NCBI GenBank assembly: GCA_965656875.1
Contig: CBFHMJ010000012.1
Coordinates: forward strand, 1-40,467
Origin: CBFHMJ01 sp965656875
GTDB taxonomy: Bacteria > Pseudomonadota > Gammaproteobacteria > Enterobacterales > Alteromonadaceae
DNA: 40,467 nt
Direction: 5' to 3'
Each line of letters starts with the position of its first letter. Position 1 is the first letter of the stretch. The notes under the pieces were generated by a model that was not told the origin of the DNA, made no database searches, and saw nothing but the letters and a program-made list of their open reading frames with translations. Shown here piece after piece: positions 30,955-40,350 of this stretch. The translations under genes and the position numbers were made by a program.

Positions 30955-33519
30955 ATGAAAGAACCAAATCTGAATGATGTATCAGCAAGTGACCAGAAGG
31001 TTTCCAATCCAACACCGGGTGAAAAACTTCAGTTTAAAGGCGGTCTGATTGCAGCGCTAATCGCGGCTGTTGCTGCGGTGGCTGTGGCTATGATTGCAAA
31101 CTCCGGTTCAGCTACCCCTAATCAACAAATGATTAATAGCGGGACTGGTACAATGGTCACCGGAGATAACGCCACAATTAACAATTTTCAACTAGACCCC
31201 CTTGCATCACGTGCTCTGGACATTCTGGAGAAACAACTCTCGACACTTGAATTGAGCATCACGGAAAAGAATAGCCTGATTAAAAGTCAGCAAGCTACCA
31301 TTCGAGATTTAGTGCAAGCCAGGAACGATAAATCACTACCCGAACAAGACGTTGATGCAGCGTTACAGGAAATGATTGATTCAGGTGCCACAGATAAAGC
31401 TGAGGTGTTATTACAGAAACTGATAGACGGCAACAAAGACGTGATAGAAAAACAAGCTGAGCTTTATGCCCAAAAAGGGGCACTTGCATTCGCGTCCGAT
31501 TCGCAACAAGCGATCGCTGATTATCATCGTGCCACTCAGCTTAATCCTGAGCATATCGATGCCTGGAACAGTCTTGGACATTTGTACGACCGAGTTGGGG
31601 AATTAGATAAAGCGCTTGAGTCATATTTGCAGGTGAAACGACTGGGAAAGCGCTTTGAGCAACAGGATTGGATTGCTATATCACTCGGCAATATGGGCAC
31701 TGTGTACCACACCCGTGGTGAGCTGAACAAGGCGCTGGACTTATACCAGCAAAGTCTGAATCTCAATGAGACACTGGGAGACAAGGAAGGCATGACCAGT
31801 GTATATGGCAATATAGGCCTTGTGTATCAAACCCGTGGTGAGCTGGATAAGGCGCTGACGCTGTTTCAACAAAGTCTGAGTCTCAATGAGACACTGGGAC
31901 TCAAGGAAGGCATAGCCGGTGATTACAGCAATATGGGCACTGTGTACCACACCCGTGGTGAGCTGAACAAGGCGCTGGACTTATACCAGCAAAGTCTGAG
32001 TCTTAGTCAGGCACTGGGCGACAAGGAAGGCATGGCCGGTGTTTACGGCAACATGGGCCACGTGTACCAAACCCGCGGTGAGCTGGATAAGGCGCTGGCG
32101 CTGTTTCAACAAAGTCTGAGTCTCTATGAGGTCCTGGGAAACAAGAAAGGCATAGCTATTCAATACGACAATATGGGTATTGTGTACCAAATCCGTGGTG
32201 ACATGGATAAGGCGCTTGAGCTGTACCAGCAAAGCCTGAGCCTCAACGAGGCCCTGGGGCACAAGAAAGGCATAGCCAATCAATACGGCAATCTGGGCCT
32301 TGTGTACCAAACCCGCGGTGAGCTGGATAAGGCGCTTGAGCTGTACCAGAAAAGCCTGAGCCTCAACGAGGCCCTGGGACACAAGGAAGGCATAGCCATT
32401 CAATACAACAATATGGGCCTTGTGTACGAAACCCGCGGTGAGCTGGAGAAGGCGCTGGACTTATATCAGAAAAGCCTGAGTCTTAGTCAGGCACTGGGCG
32501 ACAAGGAAGGCATGGCCAGTGTTTACGGCAACATGGGCAATGTGTTCCAAACCCGCGGTGAGCTGGATAAGGCACTGGAGCTGTTTCAGCAAAGTATGAG
32601 TCTTAGTCAGGCACTGGGCGACAAGGAAGGCATGGCCGCTAATTACAGTAGTATGGGCAGTGTGTACCAAACCCGCGGTGAGCTGGATAAGGCACTGGAG
32701 CTGTTTCAGAAAAGTATGAGTCTTAGTCAGGCACTGGGCGACAAGGAAGGCATGGCCGCTCAATACAGTAGTATGGGCATTGTGTACCAAACCCGCGGTG
32801 AGCTGGAGAAGGCGCTGGCGTTATACCAGCAAAGTCTGAATCTCTATGAGACACTGGGACACAAGGAAGGCATGGCCAGAATATACGGCAATATGGGCGT
32901 TGTGTACAAAACCCGCGGTGAGCTGGATAAGGCGTTGGCATTGTACCAGCAAAGCTTGAGTATCCATGAGGCACTGGAGAGCAAGGAAGGTATGACCAGC
33001 AATTACAGCAATCTGGGCCTTATGTACCAAACCCGCGGTGAGCTGGATAAGGCGCTGGATATATACCAGAAAAGCCTGGATCTTAGTCAGGCATTGGGCG
33101 ACAAGGAAGGCATGGCCGTTCAATACAGTAATATGGCTATTGTGTGCCAAACCCGCGGTGAGATGGATAAGGCACTGGAGCTGTTTCAGCAAAGTATGAG
33201 TCTTAGTCAGACACTGGGTGATAAGAAAGGCTTGGCCAGTGTTTACGGTTATATGGGGATTGTAAACGCAATCCGCGGTGAGCTGGATAAGGCGCTGGCG
33301 TTGTTCCAGCAAAGCCTGAGTCTTAGTCAGGCACTGGGCGACAAGGAAGACATGGCCCGTCAATACGGCAATATGGGCCTTGCGTATAAAACCCGCGGTG
33401 AGCTGGATAAAGCTCGTGAACTGTGGCTAAAAAGCTTATCGCTTTTCAAAGAAGTCGGTGCGACACCTCAAGCAGAGCAAGTCCAGCAATGGCTTGATAG
33501 CTTACCCCAAAAAGCATAA
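30955..33519 (+). CDS. Membrane-anchored TPR-repeat protein, 854 aa
   Basis: The protein has a short polar N-terminus and one membrane segment (about residues 29-48, GGLIAALIAAVAAVAVAMIA). A GTGTMVTGDNATINNF motif and a predicted helical linker (about residues 82-150) follow, and then a long array of 40-residue tetratricopeptide repeats to the end. About 16 units share NMGxVYxTRGELDKALELYQ and QSLSLxxALGxKEGMA. The motif layout (single helix, then tandem TPR of the Kinesin-light-chain/Rapsyn type with long intervals) suggests a scaffold for protein binding, exposed to the periplasm or cytoplasm depending on orientation. No enzymatic domain is present. Ribosome binding is weak (TTGATGG). Confidence 0.85.
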   Translation: MKEPNLNDVSASDQKVSNPTPGEKLQFKGGLIAALIAAVAAVAVAMIANSGSATPNQQMINSGTGTMVTGDNATINNFQLDPLASRALDILEKQLSTLELSITEKNSLIKSQQATIRDLVQARNDKSLPEQDVDAALQEMIDSGATDKAEVLLQKLIDGNKDVIEKQAELYAQKGALAFASDSQQAIADYHRATQLNPEHIDAWNSLGHLYDRVGELDKALESYLQVKRLGKRFEQQDWIAISLGNMGTVYHTRGELNKALDLYQQSLNLNETLGDKEGMTSVYGNIGLVYQTRGELDKALTLFQQSLSLNETLGLKEGIAGDYSNMGTVYHTRGELNKALDLYQQSLSLSQALGDKEGMAGVYGNMGHVYQTRGELDKALALFQQSLSLYEVLGNKKGIAIQYDNMGIVYQIRGDMDKALELYQQSLSLNEALGHKKGIANQYGNLGLVYQTRGELDKALELYQKSLSLNEALGHKEGIAIQYNNMGLVYETRGELEKALDLYQKSLSLSQALGDKEGMASVYGNMGNVFQTRGELDKALELFQQSMSLSQALGDKEGMAANYSSMGSVYQTRGELDKALELFQKSMSLSQALGDKEGMAAQYSSMGIVYQTRGELEKALALYQQSLNLYETLGHKEGMARIYGNMGVVYKTRGELDKALALYQQSLSIHEALESKEGMTSNYSNLGLMYQTRGELDKALDIYQKSLDLSQALGDKEGMAVQYSNMAIVCQTRGEMDKALELFQQSMSLSQTLGDKKGLASVYGYMGIVNAIRGELDKALALFQQSLSLSQALGDKEDMARQYGNMGLAYKTRGELDKARELWLKSLSLFKEVGATPQAEQVQQWLDSLPQKA
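31690..33440 (+). repeat. 120-bp tandem repeats encoding about 15 near-identical TPR units
   Basis: The period is 120 bp, giving the 40-residue unit. Adjacent and distant units are highly alike; units 8 and 9, at 32530-32770, differ at few bases. Such homogeneity implies recent expansion or gene conversion, and copy number should vary between strains. Confidence 0.9.
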
Positions 33520-33663
33520 TCGGAACTCCATAGTAGTTTAAAAATCCGGTCAATTAACGTAAGAAAAGCGAAAGCAGATTGACCTTGGTATGAAAGAATC
33601 TGTTGGCTAAAAGGCCAAATCATTAAGGGCCTGTGCAAGTAACAATATTGATAAGGATAATCT
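33520..33663. other. Spacer after the TPR gene
   Basis: Nothing is recognised except an AAGGA near 33652 before the next small frame. Confidence 0.35.
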
Positions 33664-33900
33664 TTGACAGAATGCCCCACGTTGACGGACTTTGCTGGGT
33701 TTATGAGTTTAAAAACAATCGGCAGCCAAAGTCTTAGTGATATTCAGCATGTTGTATTTGAGAAAAATTTATATCGTCACTTAATAAAAACAGGGTTGTA
33801 TGACTCAAACAAATCTACCACCGAATTTATCTGTTTGATTCACACCATCATCGGCGTGTTTTGTACGCTTCTTCAAGTCAGGCACAAAGTCTGCGCATGA
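33664..33900 (+). CDS. Small hypothetical ORF (doubtful)
   Basis: This 78-residue frame starts at a TTG with AAGGA upstream. It contains LSDIQHVVFEKNLYRHLIKT and a hydrophobic segment (FICLIHTIIGVFCTLLQV). No family is recognised, and it could be a chance frame or a fragment. Confidence 0.3.
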   Translation: MTECPTLTDFAGFMSLKTIGSQSLSDIQHVVFEKNLYRHLIKTGLYDSNKSTTEFICLIHTIIGVFCTLLQVRHKVCA

Positions 33901-34143
33901 TGCTCATCACAACAGGCCACCGCAAAACGACAGTGAAACATGATGAGTCTCCTTATTCATTCACTGCCTGCCCTTCAAACCCTTACCGAAAAGACCGACT
34001 AATACATTCGCAAATGGCACTATGATTGTATTAAATGCATCTCAATGGTGAAGAACCCTTACCATTTTATTCACTTATCTGCACTTGCGCCCCCTGTTCA
34101 GTCGATAAACTGCGTCACTCGTTAAATAACTGAACAATGTTAC
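33901..34143. other. Region upstream of traF
   Basis: No gene is seen. This stretch should contain the promoter of the traF-traH-traG operon; no clear boxes or operators were identified. Confidence 0.4.
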
Positions 34144-35097
34144 ATGACTTTTTTCATTCGGTTTTTATGGATGACACTCGGTATGTCCGTTCTGGTCTTT
34201 GTACTGATAAGCCAGGCACAGGCGCGTCAGACATCTGCATCATCACGCAATGATTTCTATGCCAGATCTTCTGAAGGGTGGTTCTGGTATGAGGTGATAC
34301 CGCCTGATGAAGACGATGAACAAACGGTGCCACTATCCCCGTCTCAACCCCAGCATCAGCCTTTTACCAGTGCATGGTTCAGAGCGCACAGTGAATATTA
34401 TCTGGATCTGGCCATCGATAATCCGACCCCGGCTAATGTCCGCGCTTTTTTGTATTTACAGCGAATGATGATGGATAAAAGTAACCGGTTTGCTGATGTC
34501 AGTGAACAGGTTGTTCTGGGGGATCCGATGTTGGATGAAATATCCCGTCGCCCACTGGCCCCGTTTGCGACGCAGGTTATGGATCGGGAAGCAGCTCACG
34601 CCAGTGATGAGGCACTGCGAGCGCTGGCAAAAACGACGGGTATTTTTTACTTTTTTTCCGCTGATTGTCAGCAGTGTGAGGCACAGGCCGGTGTTATCCA
34701 TCAGCTGCAACAGCAATACGGGTTTGATGTGATGCCGATAGCACTGGACGGTCAGTCATTCTCACCACCTTTGTTTCCCCGTGTTTATGCTGACGATGGA
34801 CAGGCAGAGCGGCTTGGTGTGTCAACAGTACCAGCGTTGTTTCTGGTCAGACCGCCCGGTGATATTACGCCGGTGGGCCAGGGAACCATGAGCGTAGATG
34901 AAATACAGCATCGGATGTTGCTGGCAGCCTGGTTGCAAGGCTGGATTGATGAACAGACCTGGCGACAGACCCGGCCCGTGCATCCGGGCGTGCCCTATCA
35001 CCTGCCCTCGCCGGCACCACGGGTTCACCCTGACTGGTATGTATCGCCTGACGAGTTGTTTAATTCGATGTCCAGTCAGTCATCACTGCTAAAGTAA
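34144..35097 (+). CDS. traF: TraF-like periplasmic T4SS assembly protein
   Basis: The 317-residue protein has a signal peptide (MTFFIRFLWMTLGMSVLVFV ... AQARQ) and a C-terminal thioredoxin-like domain. The domain carries the redox motif CQQC at residues 175-178 (YFFSADCQQCEAQAG), and a cis-Pro in VSTVPALFLV is visible. The N-terminal region with GWFWYEVIPPDEDDE is typical of conjugative TraF, which assists pilus extension. Many TraF proteins lack the Cys pair, so its presence suggests real oxidoreductase activity. It is followed 12 nt later by traH. Confidence 0.92.
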   Translation: MTFFIRFLWMTLGMSVLVFVLISQAQARQTSASSRNDFYARSSEGWFWYEVIPPDEDDEQTVPLSPSQPQHQPFTSAWFRAHSEYYLDLAIDNPTPANVRAFLYLQRMMMDKSNRFADVSEQVVLGDPMLDEISRRPLAPFATQVMDREAAHASDEALRALAKTTGIFYFFSADCQQCEAQAGVIHQLQQQYGFDVMPIALDGQSFSPPLFPRVYADDGQAERLGVSTVPALFLVRPPGDITPVGQGTMSVDEIQHRMLLAAWLQGWIDEQTWRQTRPVHPGVPYHLPSPAPRVHPDWYVSPDELFNSMSSQSSLLK

Positions 35098-35109
35098 CCG
35101 GGTGAGATA

Positions 35110-36519
35110 ATGAATCGTCAACACACCGCCCGTGCGTACCGTTTTACCCTGCTGTGGACACTGGTAACACTGCTGCTCAGTCACCCCGCCCGGGCCAGTC
35201 TGCAACAGGAAATGAACCAGTTGTTTGGTGCGATGAGTCAGGTGAACAGTCCCGGCGTCTATCACAGTCAACGTCGGGGCATTATCACCGGTGGTGGTGC
35301 CAGCATCCGGTATCCCATCCGCCAGGAGCACCTGATCTCAGTGGTACCGCCATCGTTTGAAGCCGGGTGCGGTGGTATTGATCTCTTTGCCGGTAGTCTG
35401 TCTTTTGTGAATGCCGATCAGTTTATTCAGCTGTTACGCTCCGTGGCGGCCAACGCTAAGGGATATGCGTTTCAACTGGCACTGGGCACCATGTGTGAAA
35501 AGTGCTCACAGCAAATGGAAACCTTGCAAAAGAAAGTTCAGCAACTGAACCAGTATTTTGGTCAGTCCTGTCAGTTGGCCCAGGGCGTGGTGAATGATGC
35601 GCTGTCTGCCTATGGTCAGAAAGGGCTGACGGATGCCAGTTTGCTCAGTACTCTGGAAGGGGCCGGCGATGTGTTTACCACCTGGTCATCATCCGATGGA
35701 AAAACCCCCTGGGAAACGGCACTTGATGTATCTGGCGGTGATGCCGGTAAAGCACTGGGCGGTAATCTGGTCTGGTCAGCACTTATCAGCCATCAGGCCA
35801 GTGACTGGTTTCAGTTTGGCGATACCTTACTGGCAGAGGCGATGATGTCAGTCACCGGGACGGTAATTGTCGGCCCGCTGAGTCATGCTCCCGGTGGCGG
35901 TAAATCGCCGACATTTAGCCAGCTGTCCGGTTTGAAACTCTCCGTTGCTGATATTATTCACGGGGGCGATGTTACCCTGTATCAGTGCGATACCACCGGC
36001 GTTCACGGTTGCCTCTCCCCCACTCTGAAAACCGTGTCGGTCACCGGACTGGCTACGCTGATCACCCGGGTCTTTTCTGGCAGTGAGACACAGGCTGGTA
36101 TCATCAGCAAAATGGCCACGAATCAGGGCGTGATAACCCGACAGGAACGGGCGTTGATGACCGCGTCGCCCGCCGGTATTGGCGGCATGATCCGCACGCT
36201 GGCCGCTCTCGATGCCACCAGTGCCCGTAGTTTCATTCACCGTGCTGCTCCTTTTATGGCACTGCATCTGAGTCGTGATTTGCTGCAATCTATGCTCGAT
36301 GCTGTACGAGACAGTACCGTCAGCTCCAGTCATCCGTATACCCGACAACTGGTGATTCAGATCCGTGATGTGCAACGGCAACTGAATACGGAATATGCCG
36401 CGCTGCAACACTATTACGGCTCGGAACAGTCACTGATTGAACACTATCAGCAGGTGATACAGCTGATCCGCAAAAAACGCTATTACCAGCAAACCACCCG
36501 TACACGGACTGGCTCGTGA
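35110..36519 (+). CDS. traH: TraH-like conjugative relaxosome-pilus assembly protein
   Basis: This 469-residue secreted protein has an N-terminal signal (LLWTLVTLLLSHPARASLQQ). Its N-terminal domain contains GGGASIRYPIRQEHLISVVP and the CGGIDLFAGSLSFVNADQFI block characteristic of TraH, followed by KGYAFQLALGTMCEKCSQQM with paired Cys, and C-terminal coiled-coil helices (QIRDVQRQLNTEYAALQHYY). TraH is required for pilus extension and depends on disulphide bonding, in line with dsbC and traF in the same system. Its stop overlaps the traG ATG by 4 nt. Confidence 0.95.
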   Translation: MNRQHTARAYRFTLLWTLVTLLLSHPARASLQQEMNQLFGAMSQVNSPGVYHSQRRGIITGGGASIRYPIRQEHLISVVPPSFEAGCGGIDLFAGSLSFVNADQFIQLLRSVAANAKGYAFQLALGTMCEKCSQQMETLQKKVQQLNQYFGQSCQLAQGVVNDALSAYGQKGLTDASLLSTLEGAGDVFTTWSSSDGKTPWETALDVSGGDAGKALGGNLVWSALISHQASDWFQFGDTLLAEAMMSVTGTVIVGPLSHAPGGGKSPTFSQLSGLKLSVADIIHGGDVTLYQCDTTGVHGCLSPTLKTVSVTGLATLITRVFSGSETQAGIISKMATNQGVITRQERALMTASPAGIGGMIRTLAALDATSARSFIHRAAPFMALHLSRDLLQSMLDAVRDSTVSSSHPYTRQLVIQIRDVQRQLNTEYAALQHYYGSEQSLIEHYQQVIQLIRKKRYYQQTTRTRTGS

Positions 36520-39500
36520 TGAGCTGGACCTTGTATGCCATTGGTGATGCGGCTTTTCTGACGCAGGTACTCCAGGCTGTTGCCCGTATCAGTGGCAGTG
36601 GCAGCCTGATTGCTGCCGCCCGAACGGGCCTGCTGCTGGGGGTGTTACTGGTGTTTATGCAGAGTGTACTCAGCGGTGGCCGGCAGTTAAATCTGCAACA
36701 GGTGCTGGTGGCCTGGCTGCTGTTTGCCCTGATGTTTTCAACCCATACCACGGTTGTGGTCGAAGATGCTTATACCGGTGATGCCCGAACCGTCAGTGGT
36801 GTTCCGACTGGCGTGGCCGTAACCGGTGCCATTATCTCCACCCTCGGCTATACCCTGACAGCGCAGTTCGAACAGGCATTTTCCACACCGGCGATGAGTC
36901 ATAACGGGTTTGCATCCAGTCTGGATACGCTGGTAGCGATTCGACAGGAACTGTTTGATGGCAGTAACACGCTGACCGGGTCGTCAGATAACGCAGCGCT
37001 GGAGCAGAGCTGGCAGAATTACATCAAAGAATGCACGCTGGTCGGGCTGGATATCGGCCAGTTATCACTGCACGCGGTTCAGGCCAATCCGGATGTGTTA
37101 CAGGCACTGGCGTTTTCATCATCCGTCTACGGCACCGAGATTTACCTCGATGGTAAAACCCTGCAGCCGACCTGCTCGGCCGCTCATGCTATGTTGGTCC
37201 ATGCGACGACGTCACAACTGTTACCGGCGGTTTCCCGCACGCTGGCGACTTTGCTGGATGTGGAGACACATACGGATATTAATCCGGATCTGCGCGGTGC
37301 TTTGAACCATCTGGGCCTGTCGACAGTCACCACTCAGCAGTATCTGGCGACCAGTGTTTTACTGCCGCTGTATCAACGGGCCGTTGAAGAAAAACAGCTG
37401 GATGAACTGTCCTTCACCACCGCTCTGATGGTGCATGATGCGCTGGAACGTCGCCACACGCGTTGGGCCGCTGAACAAACACTCTTTATGCGGATTGTTC
37501 GCCCGATGATGACATTTTTTGAAGGCTTTATTATGGCGGTGACGCCGGTGATGGCGTTTGTGATCACACTGGGGCAAGCTGGTATTCAGATGGTGGGAAA
37601 ATATCTGTTGGTGCTTGTGTGGATCCAGTTATGGATGCCGGTACTTGCCATTATCAACCTGTACATTCACCTTGCGGCCAGTGCGAAGTTATCTGCGCTT
37701 AGCCAGTATGACCAGGTGGCATTAACGTCACTGGCCGGGTTAGATCGCTTTGACAGTGTCTTACAAACCTGGTTGTCTACCGGGGGGATGCTGGCAGCCA
37801 GTGTGCCGGCCATTTCACTGATGCTGGTATATGGCTCAGCCGTGGCCGCTACGCATCTGGCGGGACGGTTACAGGCAGGTGATGTGCTGAATGAACAGAT
37901 TGCCACGCCAGCCATCGCAAACACAGCGCCACTGATGCAAACCGAAGCACGCTATCAGACGTCTCAGTTATCCGGTGCATCGGTCTCCGGTACTGACCAT
38001 ATGCTGACCCATTTTGCCCTGGATGACACGGTGTCGACGGTGATGAGTCAGGCCAGTGAACAGCTGAATCAGACCAGTCAGCGATTCAGTCGTTCATTGA
38101 GCGAGGGCATGCAATCGAGCCTTGGGCAGTCCACGAGCCGTGCAACATTTTCATCACTTGGGCGACAGGTCGCCAGCAGCCAGTCTCAGAGTAGTCAGGT
38201 GGTGAATGCAGCCACTGATGCGCTGCAACAACAGTTCAGGTTTGCGGATACGCAAAAAGACGCCGTAAGAGGTATGGTCGCCGGTGTGTTGTCGGGCGGT
38301 GTGAACCTCAGTGGACAGCGAAATGCTACCGACCGTCAGACCGTTGATGCACAGGACAGTCTGTTTGCGCGGCTACTGACCAGTGACAGTCAAGATGAAC
38401 GAACGGCCGTACTGACAGACAGCATGAATGTGGGCGCCAGCGGTAATGGTGGTATTCAGGGGCAGGCAGCGCACAGTGATGAGCGCGGGCGTGAACAGTC
38501 TGTTCAGGACACGTTGTCGAAGGCGCAGTCGCTGATCACCGCTGGTGAGCGTCGCAGTCAGTTCAATGAAGCGCTGGTCAGTGATTTACGACAGCAACAA
38601 CAAACCGGGTTTGAATCCTCCCTCAGTGAATCCAGACAGGCGCAACTGCAACACAGTGCTGATAACGTCTCTCAGGCATCCGACCGTGTTGGCCGGTTAC
38701 AGCAATCGGCGCAGTCGCTGAGTGCCAGTCGTACAATGGATGGCGCGACACTGACGAACATGGCGGCCCGTAATCCAGCGGCGATGCAGTTTTTATCCCG
38801 GTATATGGGGCAGCATGCCGAGGCGGCTGCCAGGATGCGGGAGCTGCTACCTCGCTATCAGTCACTGTTACCGGATGACAAACAGGCGTTTGTGGTGGCA
38901 TCGCTGGAATCGCTAACACACAGTACTGCTTCAACTGCCGCCGAACGGGATAATGATCACCAGGCGGCATTAACCCTGTTGCAGTTAACAACCGGCCATC
39001 ATGCACCGGATACTCTGCCATCGACCCACGAGCAAAAAACCGACCTTAATCAGGCAACGCCCTTTTCATCATCATCTGATGAGCAGTTGCCTCCATTACA
39101 ACACGCCAATGCTATTTTCGGAGAATCCCCGATGTTACACGCTCACCCACTGTCACCTAAGCACCTGTCTCAGGGGCTGGCGGTTCAACCTTTACGATCC
39201 GACGGGACAGATGGTGCCGGATCAGCCCGTCAGAGTCTCTGGTCAGCATCGGTGTCGGACAAGGAACTCGACACGCCATTATCAGCCGTTTTACCGACGT
39301 CCTGGGTTGCTGAGCCAACTGATATGCCGATAGTGGATAATGAAACGTCCCATTCATTTGCTGATGTGCTGACAACACCGCAGCCAGGACGCCAGGCGAT
39401 TGAAGCGTTTTATCAACAGGGAAATGAGGCGGTACAACAACAGCTGACACAGCAGCAGCAATTGTTGGGGCAACAGGGAGAAGCCTTCTGGTATGAGCGT

Positions 39501-40313
39501 ATTATGCAACACCAGCCATCGGTGTCGACGGCCGCGCGACTGTTTGCACTGCCAGATACGGTGAGTCAGCGAACCGATCAGGCGCTGGCCGACCTGAATC
39601 AGTGGGTTGGTGAATCTGCGGACCAGCTTGAACACTATGTTCGTCATCCGTCCACTCTGTCAGAACAGCTGGGGCGTTCCTGGGACGATTTTACGCATCA
39701 GATGCAGCAATCACAGGCCCCGGATGGCATGCTTCACGATATCGCCCTGACCTCACAGGCCAGTTGGGCAGGCCTGAAAGCCGCTGCTGATGCGGGAGCT
39801 TCACTGGAAAATCCGCTAACTGCATTTACGCAGCAATATGAAGCCCACCGGGATGAACAGGATACAGAGCCGGACTGGGGCTCTCGCACGGCGGCGGTAC
39901 TGGCTGGAATTGAAGGCGCAGCCGATGAAGGACTTGCCCATAATTTTGTGAGTGAATATCAGCAGACTTTTTACCAGGCGGCCTATCATGAAGCGCAGCA
40001 GATGGGGCTAACGCCGCTTCAAAGTGAATTGTTCGCAACGGCTTTTACCGATGGATTATCCGACTGGACAATCAACACAGAGGGCAATACCGGAAGTGAA
40101 GCGATTGAAGGGATCCGTGAACGAATGCTGCGAGACTATTCAGCAACAGCAGAGGCTGAATCACCGACTGATGAGGCCTTTGTTGACCAGCAGATTGCCA
40201 TCATCACCAGCGCGGCGTTATCTGGCGAGTATGCCCGAAGTAATTTGATTGATATTCGAGGTTATAACGCAGCCAGACAATTGCGTCAGGCACCGGAAAA
40301 TGTAAGCGAATAA
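36516..40313 (+). CDS. traG: TraG-like T4SS mating-pair stabilisation protein
   Basis: The 1,265-residue protein has an N-terminal membrane domain with several hydrophobic segments (SLIAAARTGLLLGVLLVFMQ, FFEGFIMAVTPVMAFVITLG, YLLVLVWIQLWMPVLAIINL and a further helix near 430). A long hydrophilic Ser/Gln-rich C-terminal domain follows, predicted coiled coil (RQQQQTGFESSLSESRQAQL). TraG supports pilus assembly through its N-terminus and mating-pair stabilisation and entry exclusion through its C-terminus. The length exceeds F TraG (938 aa) and is near the SXT form (about 1,190 aa). It is the last gene of the FHG operon; no eex gene follows before the IS3 element. Confidence 0.93.
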   Translation: MMSWTLYAIGDAAFLTQVLQAVARISGSGSLIAAARTGLLLGVLLVFMQSVLSGGRQLNLQQVLVAWLLFALMFSTHTTVVVEDAYTGDARTVSGVPTGVAVTGAIISTLGYTLTAQFEQAFSTPAMSHNGFASSLDTLVAIRQELFDGSNTLTGSSDNAALEQSWQNYIKECTLVGLDIGQLSLHAVQANPDVLQALAFSSSVYGTEIYLDGKTLQPTCSAAHAMLVHATTSQLLPAVSRTLATLLDVETHTDINPDLRGALNHLGLSTVTTQQYLATSVLLPLYQRAVEEKQLDELSFTTALMVHDALERRHTRWAAEQTLFMRIVRPMMTFFEGFIMAVTPVMAFVITLGQAGIQMVGKYLLVLVWIQLWMPVLAIINLYIHLAASAKLSALSQYDQVALTSLAGLDRFDSVLQTWLSTGGMLAASVPAISLMLVYGSAVAATHLAGRLQAGDVLNEQIATPAIANTAPLMQTEARYQTSQLSGASVSGTDHMLTHFALDDTVSTVMSQASEQLNQTSQRFSRSLSEGMQSSLGQSTSRATFSSLGRQVASSQSQSSQVVNAATDALQQQFRFADTQKDAVRGMVAGVLSGGVNLSGQRNATDRQTVDAQDSLFARLLTSDSQDERTAVLTDSMNVGASGNGGIQGQAAHSDERGREQSVQDTLSKAQSLITAGERRSQFNEALVSDLRQQQQTGFESSLSESRQAQLQHSADNVSQASDRVGRLQQSAQSLSASRTMDGATLTNMAARNPAAMQFLSRYMGQHAEAAARMRELLPRYQSLLPDDKQAFVVASLESLTHSTASTAAERDNDHQAALTLLQLTTGHHAPDTLPSTHEQKTDLNQATPFSSSSDEQLPPLQHANAIFGESPMLHAHPLSPKHLSQGLAVQPLRSDGTDGAGSARQSLWSASVSDKELDTPLSAVLPTSWVAEPTDMPIVDNETSHSFADVLTTPQPGRQAIEAFYQQGNEAVQQQLTQQQQLLGQQGEAFWYERIMQHQPSVSTAARLFALPDTVSQRTDQALADLNQWVGESADQLEHYVRHPSTLSEQLGRSWDDFTHQMQQSQAPDGMLHDIALTSQASWAGLKAAADAGASLENPLTAFTQQYEAHRDEQDTEPDWGSRTAAVLAGIEGAADEGLAHNFVSEYQQTFYQAAYHEAQQMGLTPLQSELFATAFTDGLSDWTINTEGNTGSEAIEGIRERMLRDYSATAEAESPTDEAFVDQQIAIITSAALSGEYARSNLIDIRGYNAARQLRQAPENVSE

Positions 40314-40350
40314 GGGGTATGCGTTGAAACAGGTATTGGATAGTTTGTGT

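Noticed and set aside
31295..33363. Several long minus-strand ORFs opposite the TPR gene (for example 32821-33363)
   Set aside because: They mirror the 120-bp repeat of the real gene; their repetitive peptides arise from the antisense of conserved TPR codons.
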